This document shows, piece after piece, positions 1 through 10,395 of a stretch of 64,000 bases of DNA. The notes beneath the pieces are model-generated. The model did not search any database. It had not been told where the DNA came from and saw only the letters and a program-made list of their open reading frames with translations. Source of the DNA: Hippopus hippopus (lineage: Eukaryota; Mollusca; Bivalvia; Cardiida; Cardiidae). The stretch is from NCBI GenBank assembly GCA_946811185.2, contig OX328105.1, positions 39,854,845-39,918,844 on the forward strand, in the 5' to 3' direction. Each line of letters opens with the position of its first letter. Position 1 is the stretch's first letter. The translations under genes were made by a program, and so were the position numbers.

Positions 1-109
1 AGGATTAAAGTTATTAAAGTTCAAAACCAATTGGCCAAGTGTTGTAAAGTTTGTTGTGTAGAGTTTTTACGTATTAGCCAGTGGACCAATACAGGGCCAT
101 TATAGCCAT

Positions 110-243
110 CTTGTTTCCTTTCCCTATGATGTTTTTCTACTCAAGGACAGAAATCATCATTTGAGCAGTTGTTCATTTTGTAGTCTGCAAAATGCTTTCA
201 ATTTCGTAGAGTCCAAAATTTTGTCGTTTGGTAAAGTGTTGAA
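110..243 (+). mobile_element. MITE-A, L arm only
   Basis: Remnant of the core's right half, then a normal L arm ending in GGTAAAG at 229. The S arm is not recognisable. The next ~110 bp up to the hAT element hold nothing I recognise. Confidence 0.75.
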
Positions 244-351
244 CCATGTATGGAATGTTAAATTTCTTATCAGATGTGAGTCATTTGGCACATATCTTTT
301 GGATGTTAGGTGCTATAAATATTGATATCAAGTGATTTTTGTATGAAATTA

Positions 352-2236
352 CTTTAAGGCAGGGCTCCGGAAAACCGGCAAAATGCCGGTCCAGACCGAT
401 TTTTGAGTTGCCGGACTGATTAGAATTGCGAAAACATACCTATAATTCGGTCCGAGTTTTTCAAAGCAATTCTGGATCTATATTTGCGTATAACACCAAC
501 TGTCAATAAAAATCCACAAAACACAGGTAGGGTTCAGGGTTTTCACACATTACATCCAAGCGTGGAGAATATCCGATAACGAGTTTACCCGCAAGGCACA
601 GATTAGGTGATTCCCCGCACATGGACTGGTTCTTACGTTGTGTTCGCAGTTGGCCAATATTTTTGTTTCAGTTTCATGCTTGATCGAGCAAATGATATCG
701 AGTTTGCATAATGTATAATTGGTGCTTGTGAATGGGGTTTAGAACCGACAATAATTTTAAACATGTTTGAAGTTTGAGGCCGTGTCTTTAACATACAGGT
801 CATCAAACATTGCGACAATTTTAATTGCCGCTACTAGTGAAACAAATTTGTAGTACTCAAAAAAAAAAGAGAAGCGTATAAAACGAGACGAGTATGGCTG
901 TCTATTGCTGTTCGAATGAAATCGAAATGGCTCTACAACAGAATATCCTTGCGATGTTCAAAAAGTCAAATGACAGGCTTGGCAACCCTAGTCATCTTGA
1001 CAAACAAATCCAGCCTGGGCAACTGGATGGCTCAAAAAGTCGGACTGGGGACCCGACAGAGTTGCAGAGTTGTACTAGCAACTCAAAAATAAGTCATATT
1101 ACCACAGTTAATGACAAATTCAATTGGCCTGGGCAACCAATTGATGATGCGGATGCATCTACAAAAAATGTTTTTTCTGTCCTAAAAAGCAGCAAACAGA
1201 ACCATGAACTAAAAACGAAAACTAAGAAAAGAAAGCTTAGTCACGGCAATTCCATGGAACAAAATACAAAGCAGGCAAAGACTGAAGATACTTCAGCAGA
1301 ACATTTTCAAAAGGAATTTCCTAACATGACAAAGCTTTTAGCTATCAGCAGAATACTGCCTGTCAGTTCTGTAGAGTGTGAACGTGGGTTTTCAAAGCAG
1401 AACCTGATCAAGACACTACTGCGATGTAGTCTGAGCGTCGAAATGTTGGACAAATTGATGCGAATTTCTATCAGTGGACCTGCACTTCCTGAATTTGACC
1501 CGTTGCCAATATTTCGCGCTTGGCATACTAGAATGAGTGCAGGTCGTCACATTTTCAAAAACACAAAAGGCCAGAACAAACTTTTATAAGTTTAATCTGG
1601 ACTTTGCTATATGGTAACATTTATGTTTATTTCATTGTAAGAATTTAATCAGGATTTAATAAATTAATAAATAAAATGAAAAAAAAAATCCCCTGTTGAA
1701 GACGGATGTGTTGGGCCTCGACGTGGCACAGGGGCGAACACTGCAATTGAATTATGATTGTGATCAAGCAGTGGCCAACTGCAACACAACGCTATTGGAT
1801 GTATAAAAATTGACAAAAGAAAATCGTTGAATGAATGAATAATTTTAATTGTCAAATCGACGTCGATGGGCACTTTCTGCTACATTGCCGGAAGTGCAAT
1901 TTTATACATAACCGGAAGTGTAGGATGCCATGCGTAAACAAGGTACGACTGTCAACTATGCTTTACTATTGAATATTCGTCTGCGTATGTCATTCTCAAT
2001 CATGTAAGCTTGAACAAAAATCCATCACAAGAAAGAGAAACCTGCAACAGAAATTGATATATATTATGACATTTAAACCAGGCAACGATCGGGGGTGGGG
2101 TAGGTCAGAGACATAAACATGCGACTTTATTTATATGCCTCTGGGTACCGAGTAGGGGTACAATAGTATTGGAGGAGGGGAAGGGGCCGGCCTGGACCGA
2201 TTCAGATTGAAAAATTTCCGGAGCCCTGCTTTAAGG
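352..2236 (+). mobile_element. non-autonomous hAT DNA transposon with target duplication
   Basis: The element spans 360-2228 (1869 bp). Its ends are perfect 14-bp inverted repeats beginning CAGGGCTCCGG (360-373 and 2215-2228). Subterminal CGGTCCAG motifs are also inverted (about 387 and 2191). It is flanked on both sides by the same 8 bp, CTTTAAGG (352-359 and 2229-2236); an 8-bp target duplication with CAGGG ends is diagnostic of the hAT superfamily. Inside is one ORF (894-1589) with the hAT C-terminal domain but no catalytic core, followed by AATAAA-type poly(A) signals near 1658-1675. Identical TSDs and perfect TIRs suggest a fairly recent insertion, mobilised in trans. Confidence 0.93.
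894..1589 (+). CDS. internally deleted hAT transposase (N-terminus fused to dimerisation domain)
   Basis: 231 codons, uninterrupted. Residues about 141-203 match the C-terminal hAT dimerisation region: FPNMTKLLAIS, then LPVSSVECERGFS (residues 155-167), NLIKT, and a conserved LSVEMLDKLMRISISGP stretch. This is the form seen in ZNF862/KIAA1586-like hAT proteins (family memory, not a search). Residues 1-30 look like a transposase N-terminus. A basic KTKKRK cluster at 109-114 could be a nuclear signal. The zinc finger and the RNase-H-like DDE core, normally several hundred residues, are absent, so it cannot cut DNA. It stays open for 696 nt, which allows either youth or a retained role such as binding or inhibiting full-length transposase. 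The start is the first ATG of the frame; a downstream ATG at codon 12 is also possible. Confidence 0.8.
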   Translation: MAVYCCSNEIEMALQQNILAMFKKSNDRLGNPSHLDKQIQPGQLDGSKSRTGDPTELQSCTSNSKISHITTVNDKFNWPGQPIDDADASTKNVFSVLKSSKQNHELKTKTKKRKLSHGNSMEQNTKQAKTEDTSAEHFQKEFPNMTKLLAISRILPVSSVECERGFSKQNLIKTLLRCSLSVEMLDKLMRISISGPALPEFDPLPIFRAWHTRMSAGRHIFKNTKGQNKLL

Positions 2237-2945
2237 TATTTCTGATTTGACATTTCTATAAGTCCGAAAAGTTAATCAAGTTATGGCCTGGGCTGTATGT
2301 TTGTAACCAGTTTTCTATGCAGCAGTTTTGATGGAAATTTTTTAAAACTTATCCAAATGAATCTTGTGACATGTAATTATTCAAGGTGTATTTCTTATCT
2401 TGGTCAGTTAAGGGATTCTGGAATTTGGGTCCTTCTTTTTGCTTTGCTGAAAAAGGGCCAGGGAGTTTATTTCATGGCTGTGTATCCATCATGTGTCTGT
2501 TGGTCAATGCATCCATCCATCCATCTGTGTGTTAACTTTTTTTCCAAACATCTTCTCTGGAACTACCCATCCAATTTCCATGAAACTTTACAGAAATGAT
2601 CCTGCCATGGCCCTTGTTAGAATCTCTTCAAAACATTTAATTGTAAAAAGCTTTGTTGGCATGGCAACAAAACTGAAAAATATTGCTATCACAGGTTTGC
2701 TGCTTAGTGTCCATGTGATTTTTGTGTGGAGAATCATGACTCCTGTACAATCTTCTTACAATATCTGCTCGGCTTTGCCCGTACCTGTGGCTAAAAGATG
2801 GCACATGAAATCACAGGGTGTCAGTATGCAATGTAAACACATATGCCATGGCACAAAGCTACCTATCATGCCTGTGCAAAATCAGAGACAAATAAGTTGT
2901 AAGGCACCCTTGGAAAATGGAACCCAGGGATATAAGTGCTCAGGT
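2237..2945. repeat. degenerate dispersed repeat with (CATC)n
   Basis: A short (CATC)n run (2510-2525) precedes a stretch with the phrasing CCATGAAACTTTAC (2578-2591) also used by pearl-type core units. I read it as an old relative of those elements. The 193-codon ORF across it has no domain and I do not call it a gene. Confidence 0.4.
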
Positions 2946-2949
2946 GCAG

Positions 2950-3168
2950 ATAAATCTTTACCAAGCAACAAAGTGTTAGACTTTTCGATTTTAAAGACAG
3001 TTCTAAAGGAAAAAATTGAGTGTCACTCAAATGACAGTACTTGTCATTTAAATAATAGCAAACATTGTGGATGAAGACTGATTACCAGCATTTTCTCCTT
3101 TTTCCTAATTACTTCAAAAAGCTTTTCTTCCTGGGTTGTTGAACACATGACTCTGTTCAAAGGTTATG
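2950..3168 (-). mobile_element. MITE-A, degenerate L-S copy
   Basis: Both arms are traceable, but the core's left half is lost apart from ACATTGTGG. The right half keeps CCAGCATTTTCTCC. Confidence 0.65.
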
Positions 3169-3337
3169 TAGGCAAGCGTTTTTTCCAAAATTCTAGTTGA
3201 ATACCTAAAATTTCAATTTGAATTTTTTTTTTACATTATTTCTCATATCAGGCAAACCTAACACCAAGGTGGACTTTTTTATTATCCATTTGACCTATTG
3301 ATTTTCAATGATAATTTCATTTCCTTTGTTTGTCACC

Positions 3338-3545
3338 TGTTAACTCTTCACCAGACAACAAAGTCTTAGACTTTTTCAAATGGAAAGGATTTGCAGATGA
3401 TAAATTAAGCATTGGCTCAAATGACAGTTTTTGTCTTTGAATGGTTACAGATAGCATTGTGAGAAAAGGAAAATATATTGGTTTCAATATTTTCCAAAGC
3501 CTTTTTCATAGAGTTGTTAAAACATAGGATTGTTTGTAATGTGTT
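3338..3545 (-). mobile_element. MITE-A, L-S copy with eroded core
   Basis: Starts TTAACTCTTCACCAGA. The L arm is good; the palindrome has collapsed to fragments around 3455-3490. Confidence 0.7.
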
Positions 3546-3779
3546 CAGTGAAATTGGATACAACCTCCCAGTTTTATGTGACCAAGCAGGAGCAGGTTGG
3601 TAGCTTGATTGCTGTTTCATGTGATTTCTTTGTGTTTTGATGACAACTTTGATTCTTTTTCAGCCATTCACACCATCGAACTGCTGAGCATTAACAAGCT
3701 CAACACAAAAAAATAATTATGTTTTCAAAAATCTTTACATATGCTAAACCTGCTACGAAACAAACAAGGGTTTTTAGTG

Positions 3780-3926
3780 CCATGGGAAAGAAAGGTTTTG
3801 AAAACATTATTTAAAAAGTTAGAAAAATGTCAGCAACCAGCATGCCTTCCTTTTCATACAATGTTTCAAAAGCCATCTTCCTTTTCTGGATGTTAAAGAA
3901 CAGGATTGTGTGGTAAATGGCTAATT
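3780..3926. mobile_element. MITE-A, S-S derivative, degenerate
   Basis: S-type sequence lies on both sides of the core (TTTTGAAAAC left, TTTCAAAAGCC right), ending GGATTGTGTGGTAAA. The left TIR is missing. Confidence 0.6.
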
Positions 3927-3934
3927 AATAATAT

Positions 3935-5280
3935 GGAAAGTATCCCTGCCTTAGATATGCAGAGTCTGGTGACTCAGTCAGTAAACATACAGGGCTGGAA
4001 ACCAAGGGGTCACTGGTTCAGCTCTCAGCTCAGCCAGTTTCTTGCACGAGGATTGATGATAGTCATTGAGACAGGATTCAATTCTCCCTTGCTGCTGAAC
4101 ATTGTTTTGTTAGCTCACCTGAGCATGAAGTGCTCAAGGTGAGCTTTTGTGGTTGTGCTGTGTCCGTCGTCTGTCATGCTTAGTGTGTCGTCCAGGTGTC
4201 AACATTTACCTTGTGTGCACTGTAAAAGCTACATTTTCATTCATTTACTCATGAAACTTTGTCAGCATGTTTGTATTGATGATATCTAGGACAAGTTTGA
4301 AAATGGGTCACATTCAGGGAAAAAGTAGGTCACAAGGTCACATCTTAGAAAAACCTTGTGTGCAGGCTAGAGGCCACATTTTCAGCCTGGTACTCTTGAA
4401 ACTTGGTCAGAATGTTTTTCTTGGTGATACCTCAGACAGGTTTGAAATTGGGTTATGTCAGGTCAAAATGTAGGTCACAGGGTCAAATCTGAGAAAAATC
4501 TTGTTTGCACTCTAGAGGCCACATTTTCAGTCTGATATTTATTAAATGTGGTCAGAATGTTTGTCTTGATGATATCTAAAACATGTTTGAAATTGGATCT
4601 TTTCAGGTCAGAAAGTAGGTCACTGGGTTAAATCTTAGAAAAAACCTTTTTTGTAGTCTAGAGGTCACATTTTCAGCCTGATACTCATGAAACTTGGTCA
4701 GAATATTTGTTTTGATGATACCCTACATAGGTTTGAAATTGGGTCATGTCCGGTCAAAAAGTAGATCACTGGGCCAAATCTGAGAAAAATCTTTGCAATG
4801 TAGAGGCCACATTTTCAGTCTGATAGTTATGAAACCAGGTCATAAAGTTTGAAATCTCAGATTAGTCTGAAATTGGATGACAACAGATCAAAAAGTAGGT
4901 CACAGGGCCAAATCTTTGAAAAATATTGTGTGCAGTCTAGAGACCAAATTTTCAGTCTGATACTCATAAACATTATCACAATGTTTGTCTTCATGATATA
5001 TCTGAGAAGTTCAAAAGCTGGTCAAGTTGGTCAAAAAACAGGTCTTTTACACACATGCGTTTTACATCATTAAAACCGGAATCTCTTCAGCTTTATTAAC
5101 CATAGATGACTATACTCAGGTGAGCAGCTTAGGGCCAATGGCCTTCTTGTTAATGTTTATGTGGGAAAGCAGCCAGTGACTTGTGTTGAGCACTGGTAAC
5201 AGAAACTTCAGGAAAGCATGGATAGGTGCACAGGTACTGATATCACTAAAACGGTGTTAAAAACAGTGTAAATTCCACAC
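3935..5280 (+). mobile_element. V-SINE-like SINE split by a pearl insertion
   Basis: A tRNA-like head (A-box-like TGACTCAGTCAG, B-box-like GGTTCAGCTC near 4015) and body run to 4110. The body resumes at 5151 (GTGGGAAAGCAGCCAGTG) and reaches the SINE 3' region near 5280. Removing 4111-5150 restores the order seen in uninterrupted copies such as 62405-62730. Confidence 0.75.
4111..5150 (+). mobile_element. pearl/Helentron-like element, copy 1 (inside a SINE)
   Basis: The 5' end TAGCTCACCTGAGCATGAAG folds on itself with the following TGCTCA...GGTGAGC. The 3' end has CTCAGGTGAGC (5115-5125), then the hairpin AGGGCCAATGGCCT and TCTTGT. In between are about five diverged ~145-bp core units. It encodes no protein. 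Confidence 0.8.
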
Positions 5281-5714
5281 AAAATGTCTTAGACACCAAT
5301 AGCCTAAAGAAAGGAAATTTGCTACACTGGTATAGGGATGTATTTAGTTCGTCTCAACAAGGTATAAATTTAAGTCATCTGATACGCCAATTTAGGTTCA
5401 TGTAAACTGGTCATTTAGGACAGGTGGTCATTATAGACAGACTTTCATATTGGGTGGCCATTATTTATAGTATTGATGAGAAGAAACCTGAGAGTGGTCA
5501 TTTCTTTACAAATAAGTTTCAATTTCAGAATAGGGCTCGACTGACAAAATACGAACAATTGGCTACTCAAATAGTTGTAAGGGGGGGAAATTTGTTTTAA
5601 AATATATTCCAACTTTTGAAAACAGTGTAGCAAATATAGAAATTGGTCATATTGAGCAATATCTCTACCCACAAATAACTGTTTTAGCCACATCTTCTTA
5701 TGAGTAGTTTATGG
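5281..5714. other. no gene recognised
   Basis: Contains two loose repeats of GGTCATT near 5410-5455 and a G-run at 5581. No exon-like ORF. Confidence 0.5.
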
Positions 5715-5879
5715 TTAAGCCTTTACTACACAGACCTGACTTTTAATGACCCCGAAGAAGACGACTTTTGAAAACGTTGTAGGAAAAGGTTACCAGCATT
5801 TTTTCTTTTCCCCATGATGTTTTCACAGGTCTTCTTTGTAGGGTTGCTAAAAAGTCTGGATGGTGTGGTATAGAGTTAA
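5715..5879. mobile_element. MITE-A, symmetric S-S derivative
   Basis: 165 bp from TTAA to TTAA with an S arm on each side of the core, so the whole element is one imperfect inverted repeat. Shares its right TTAA (5876-5879) with the next copy. Confidence 0.85.
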
Positions 5880-6105
5880 CTCTTTACCAAACAAAAAAAT
5901 GTTAGACTGATCCAAATCGAAAGCAGTTACAGACAACAGTTTTAATGTGGCTCAAATAGAGAAAATTGTCTTAGGAAGGGTAGAAAACATTGTGAGAAAA
6001 GGAAGAAATGCTGGTTACCAGCATTTTCTCCTTTTCCCACGATGTTTTCTAAAGGCTTTCTTCTTCAGGGTTGTTAAAACTCGGGACTGTGTGGTAAAGA
6101 GTTAA
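5876..6105 (-). mobile_element. MITE-A, full L-S copy
   Basis: TIRs TTAACTCTTTACCAAAC and GTGGTAAAGAGTTAA. The core is nearly complete with a few arm mismatches (GTGAGAAAAGG against CCTTTTCCCAC). Confidence 0.9.
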
Positions 6106-6284
6106 AGCTAGGACTATTTGGTGAAGGGTTAATTATAATTTGTGTAGACATTAAAACAGGACATTTTGTTGTTGCGTAATTTTCATATCCTCATCAATAT
6201 GTATAGGCAGGGATAGTTTTTGTTGGAGTTAGAAATTATCCTGGTATTCAACCAGTTGGGGAAGCTTATTTGTTTGTAGGGTTT

Positions 6285-6580
6285 TTAATGCCATTTACAA
6301 CATTATTTCAGTTTATATTGTGGCAGCCAGTGCACCTTTCCATGTTTTCCCTGAGTTTATCATTTCCTCACACAATGTTATTCCCAAGCCACTAGCTGCT
6401 TTCCCACATAAGCATTGACAAAACAATGAAAAGCACTGAGATAAATCGTGTCATAATGACTATTGTCAATCCTTAGAAAGAAATTGGCTGAGCTGGGGAT
6501 TCACACCAGCGACTTGCCTGGTTTCAAGTCCTGTAGATTACCGACTGTGTTGCCAGGCTTGGCCTGTGCATGAAGCCATA
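6285..6580 (-). mobile_element. V-SINE-like SINE, reverse orientation
   Basis: On the minus strand a tRNA-like head lies near 6580 (GGACTTGAAACC... then GTGAATCCCCAGC, B-box-like), followed by the GAAATTTCTTT-type body and a 3' region ending near 6290 (TAAATGGCATTAAAAACC). Confidence 0.75.
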
Positions 6581-6599
6581 ATCATGTAGCTTAGGTGTG

Positions 6600-6958
6600 A
6601 CATGGAGGTGACCACAAAGACGAGTTCTAGAGTAGTGAATAAAACAGTACTTTGATTTCTTGCTTGCATGCCATCTGTTTGTTGGTAGTTTATTGAAATT
6701 TAATATTCAATATGAAAAAGCCATAATTTTGATAACCATCAGAGTGAATGAAATCAATCTGCAAATATTGAATAAAATTTTTGTCTTCAGGGATTATTCT
6801 GGAAAATATCAAAATGCATCATTGTCTTTGTGATGGCTCAAACTATTCTGGACATGTACCGTAACATTGACATGGCTCAATTTTCTTCTCTGTTTCACAT
6901 GTTTTTGTGTGATCATTGTTCCCTGTTTTTGATGTCTCAGAAGGTAACCATCATAGGG
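6600..6958. other. no feature recognised
   Basis: AT-rich spacer with no exon-like ORF and no repeat seen elsewhere in the window. Confidence 0.5.
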
Positions 6959-7182
6959 TTAATGACTATCCTTCACTAAATAATTTGATTGCCCAGAGGA
7001 AGATGGCTTTTGAAAACATTGTGGAAAACCAGCATTGTGGTAACCAGCATTTTTTCCTTTTCCCACAATGTTTTCTACTCTATCAAATACAGAAATGATC
7101 ATTTCAGCTACTTTTATTTTGTCGTTTACACATGCCATCGATTTGGTCGAGTCCAAAATTTTGTTGTTTGGTAAAGGGTTAA
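6959..7182 (+). mobile_element. MITE-A, S-L copy with scrambled core
   Basis: The arms are full length, but the core's left half is replaced by a short duplication (AACCAGCATTGTGGTAACCA), so the palindrome is broken. Confidence 0.85.
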
Positions 7183-7625
7183 ATTAATATACTGTCCCTT
7201 ATAAATAAATGACAGGATTTACAAAGGACTCTTTTTATGACTAAACCATATCAAATATAACAATGAGAAATTTGACCACCAGGGTTACAGTTTTGTTATC
7301 CTGGACGACAAATGACCTTTCATCACGATAAGGTTTTGGTCCACTGGCCATTGGTCAGCAAGGCCAGAGGGACAATGTGTATGCCCATCAAAATTTTTTA
7401 ACACATTAGCAATAGTAGAAGATTCTTTAAGCTCTTGTTAAAGAAGAAAACTTAGAAGTATTGTCATAGCCATGATGTTGTATGTGTTGTTGTCATGAAA
7501 AAGCTTGAACATTTTGTTATATCTTTGTCATTATTGAAGTTAGTTACTTCGAACTCTGTCTAGTTATCAATTATCCAAAATGAAACAGCAAAAACCAGAA
7601 GGGTTGGTAACCCTGAAATTATTTT
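7183..7625. other. no gene recognised
   Basis: Spacer. A CCACTGGCCATTGGTCAG palindrome-like motif lies at about 7340-7357; its significance is unknown. Confidence 0.45.
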
Positions 7626-7932
7626 TATACCCCCCCGCAAAACGAATGTTTTCGGGGGTATACTGGAATCAGCCTGTCTGTCCATGTGTCCGTCCGTGTG
7701 TCCGTCTGTGTACAAAATACTAGTAATTTTGTGTCGCGAACTCCTCCTACAGTTTTCCTTCAATTGTATTGAAACTTTGCACATATATTGATCATATATT
7801 GAAGATTTGCAAGACGCAATTTTCAAGTGTCAACTCTTCCTGGTTAAGGAATTATCTCCCCTTGAACTTGACACTTTTTTTCTGTCAAAGCGCTGGCGGG
7901 GGTATTAAGTCACATTCAGTGACAGCTCTAGT
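7626..7932 (+). mobile_element. short Helentron-like element E, copy 1
   Basis: The 5' end is a palindrome (TATACCCCC...CGGGGGTATA around AAAACGAATGTTTT), followed by a TCTG/TCCG microsatellite. The 3' end has GCGGGGGTA, a 15-nt hairpin GTCACATTCAGTGAC and CTCTAGT. Subterminal TACCCCCGC and GCGGGGGTA are inverted. Flanks are T at both sides with no duplication. Same family as 28138-28470. Confidence 0.8.
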
Positions 7933-8082
7933 TTGACACAGTTATGCCTCTTCTTCAAATTAAAATAGTCATTGAAAAAAAATACCCATACTAAAGCCTT
8001 TGCATCAAAATGGGGTGCTCTTGTTTGTTTTATTTTACAGTAGATGCCATGTGAATAAATTGAAGCAAAAGGAGAAAAAACC

Positions 8083-8255
8083 AACAATCCTGTGTTTAAT
8101 GACCCAAAGGAAGAACACTTTTGAAAACATTGTGGGAAAAGGAGAAAATGATGGTAACCAGCATTTTCTCCTTTTTCCACAATGTTTTCTACCCTATCAG
8201 AAATCAGCTCATTTGCTTCAAGTGTGCAATAGTTGTCATCTGCAGGTGGTTTCAA
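8083..8255 (+). mobile_element. MITE-A, S-L copy with short L arm
   Basis: The S arm and a near-perfect core are present. The L arm fades after about 8245 and has no right TIR. Confidence 0.8.
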
Positions 8256-8269
8256 GTTCACAGTCCAGA

Positions 8270-8617
8270 TTGAGATAAAAAATGTTTAAACCAGTCCAGG
8301 GGAAATGTTACTGTGCAAGCCTTTGGCGAGCTTAATAACATTTTTCTTTACAAGTTTAATAAAATCTTAACTCAAATGCTGACGAATGTCGGATTCTTTT
8401 TATCACATAATGATATTTCACAAATTACAAATCAGAAGATGCAAAACCATCTATAGATGCACCGGTGGTAATATTGATAAAACCCATTTACTTCTATGAA
8501 ATACACACAAAATGACATAAAAAATGATGTCGCACAATTGTATATCAAACATGTATAAGATAAGAAAATTCGTAATGGTTATATTACACTGAAAACAAGG
8601 CAGGTTATGTGATAAAA
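8270..8617. other. no feature recognised
   Basis: AT-rich spacer; no ORF or repeat that I can support. Confidence 0.45.
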
Positions 8618-8806
8618 CAATGCCAAATGACAAAATTATAGATGTGTCAAAATTGAAAGCAGTTGCAGATGACAAACTAAATTAGGTCCAAATGATAGAA
8701 GTTCCTATTGAAAGGGCAGAAAACACAGTTACCAGTTTTTCTCGCTGTTTTCATCAGGTCATTTCCTCAAAGCCTTTAAAACTCGGGACTGTTAGGTAAA
8801 GAGTTT
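8618..8806 (-). mobile_element. MITE-A, L-S copy, core mostly deleted
   Basis: The L arm and S arm are good (ACTCGGGACTG...GGTAAAGAG). The centre keeps only GAAAACACAGTTACCAG and a short right remnant. Confidence 0.75.
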
Positions 8807-9125
8807 CATTAGTTAAATACAATTTCATGTGAAAGCATAGTTGCAAAGGGAGAAAGTTTCTCCTTTGGCTAATTTTTCTGTTGGAAGATATAAGAGTAGT
8901 TGTCTGCATTAGATGATGAGATAACATTAGCCTAACAACAAGTAAACTTGACTCTCTAGAGAAAAGATCGAATAGAGACCATGTCAGATTCTGGAATTGT
9001 AGTTTTCATCCTCAGTATGTATATGAACTCTGTCTTTTAAAGGGTGCATTTGACCTTTTTGAGAAAAGCTGTTTGGTTTTGATATTGTAATGAGGAACCC
9101 ATAACAAGTTTAAGACATAGGTTGC
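8807..9125. other. no feature recognised
   Basis: Contains a short hairpin (GGAGAAAGTTTCTCC, 8849-8863) that may be a last remnant of a MITE-A core. Otherwise unique. Confidence 0.4.
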
Positions 9126-9383
9126 CATATGGCCTGCAACACGCGAAAAGGGGCATTTGGACATTTGCGTAAAGTGTCATCTTGGACTAGCCTGCACAGT
9201 CCGCGCAGGCTAATCTGAAACGACACTTTCTGTTTTTATGTAATTTTCTGTTTTGCACAAGTCTACTGTAGCACAAAATCTAATGTAGTCGTAAAGTGCC
9301 GTCTTGGATTAGCCTGCGCTGATCCGAGACAACACTTTACGCAAATGTCCGAAAGCCCCTTTTCGCGTGTTGCAAGCCATATG
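9126..9383. mobile_element. foldback MITE with long terminal inverted repeats
   Basis: About 28-bp terminal repeats, CATATGGCCTGCAACACGCG... at the left and its near-complement ending GCAAGCCATATG at the right, are followed inward by further inverted matches (TTTGCGTAAAGTGTC against GACAACACTTTACGCAAA; AGCCTGC against GCAGGCT). More GC-rich than its surroundings. No TSD could be fixed; TA is possible. Confidence 0.85.
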
Positions 9384-10395
9384 TAATTACTCAAAGAGTT
9401 TCAAGGATCTACAAATTAAAGGCAGTTTAGGTATCTTTAATAAAATGTGGAACAGTGTTCGAGTAAGATCAGACTGCACATTCTTTGTTGTGTGAACATG
9501 ATCTACCCTGACTGCTAAAGCATCTTAAGCTGTAATTGACACTGTGGAGTTAATGCATGTTGACACAAAGTGTTTACTTGCTTTGTTGCTAATATATCTC
9601 TAACGTTCATGAGTTTGAACTTGCCAAATGAATGACAGACAGTAGTAATTTATATTTAATGTGTATAAAAATGCTTCTTTATAATTATTATTTTATGTGC
9701 AGCAAAGGTAATACCGTGCAAACAGGCTTTTAGCTTTTTATCAACTCTGCTTCATGAATATTTTCATAAATATATTCAAAGTTCGTAAACTCTAGGCATG
9801 TGAAGGTTTATTGTTTAACATTATTTCAACTCAAATATTCATGTTTGCCCTGACTTTTACTACTTCTGGGCTAGGGCTCTGAACTGTCGTGCCCAAGGAC
9901 AATAAGCATAAAAAGGGCTATTGCTTCTGAAGAAAATTGGGTGATGGATAAAACTGCAGTGAATATACAGTCAGATCTAGTTTCTACATTGTATGACATT
10001 TTGATTAATTGATTGATTGAATTGGAGTTTAAGGCTATTTTAACAGCTTAGGTCATGTAACGGTGGTCAGTGAACCTGTTAACCAGCATTTTCAACATGA
10101 CATTGTGACAGTGAATAAAATCAGAAAACACAAGAAAAATGTGAAAAAGCTAATTTCATACAGAGAGGAAGTGAATCTCCCTTTCACCTGTATTTATTAC
10201 CTGATCAAACAAAAGTCATTTGTATTTGTCTGATGCCTAATTTAAAGGCCCAATAAATGCCAAGTAAACAAGTAAACAGTGCAGGTGTCAAAAATGCATT
10301 TGAATTCAAATCATACCACTTAAAAGTATGATGATTATTCTGAAATGGCAATCTTTTATTGTACAATTGGTCCAAGTGTTAGTTACTGGAAGGAA
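9384..10395. other. gene-free spacer with SINE-like scraps
   Basis: Holds a fragment (9838-9910, GGGCTAGGGCTCTGAA) repeated at 63610-63665, and a minus-strand SINE tail with (TTGA)n at about 10002-10050. Nothing coding is recognised. Confidence 0.5.

Noticed and set aside
2493..3074. 193-codon ORF
   Set aside because: It runs from a dispersed repeat into a MITE-A and has no domain or splice support.
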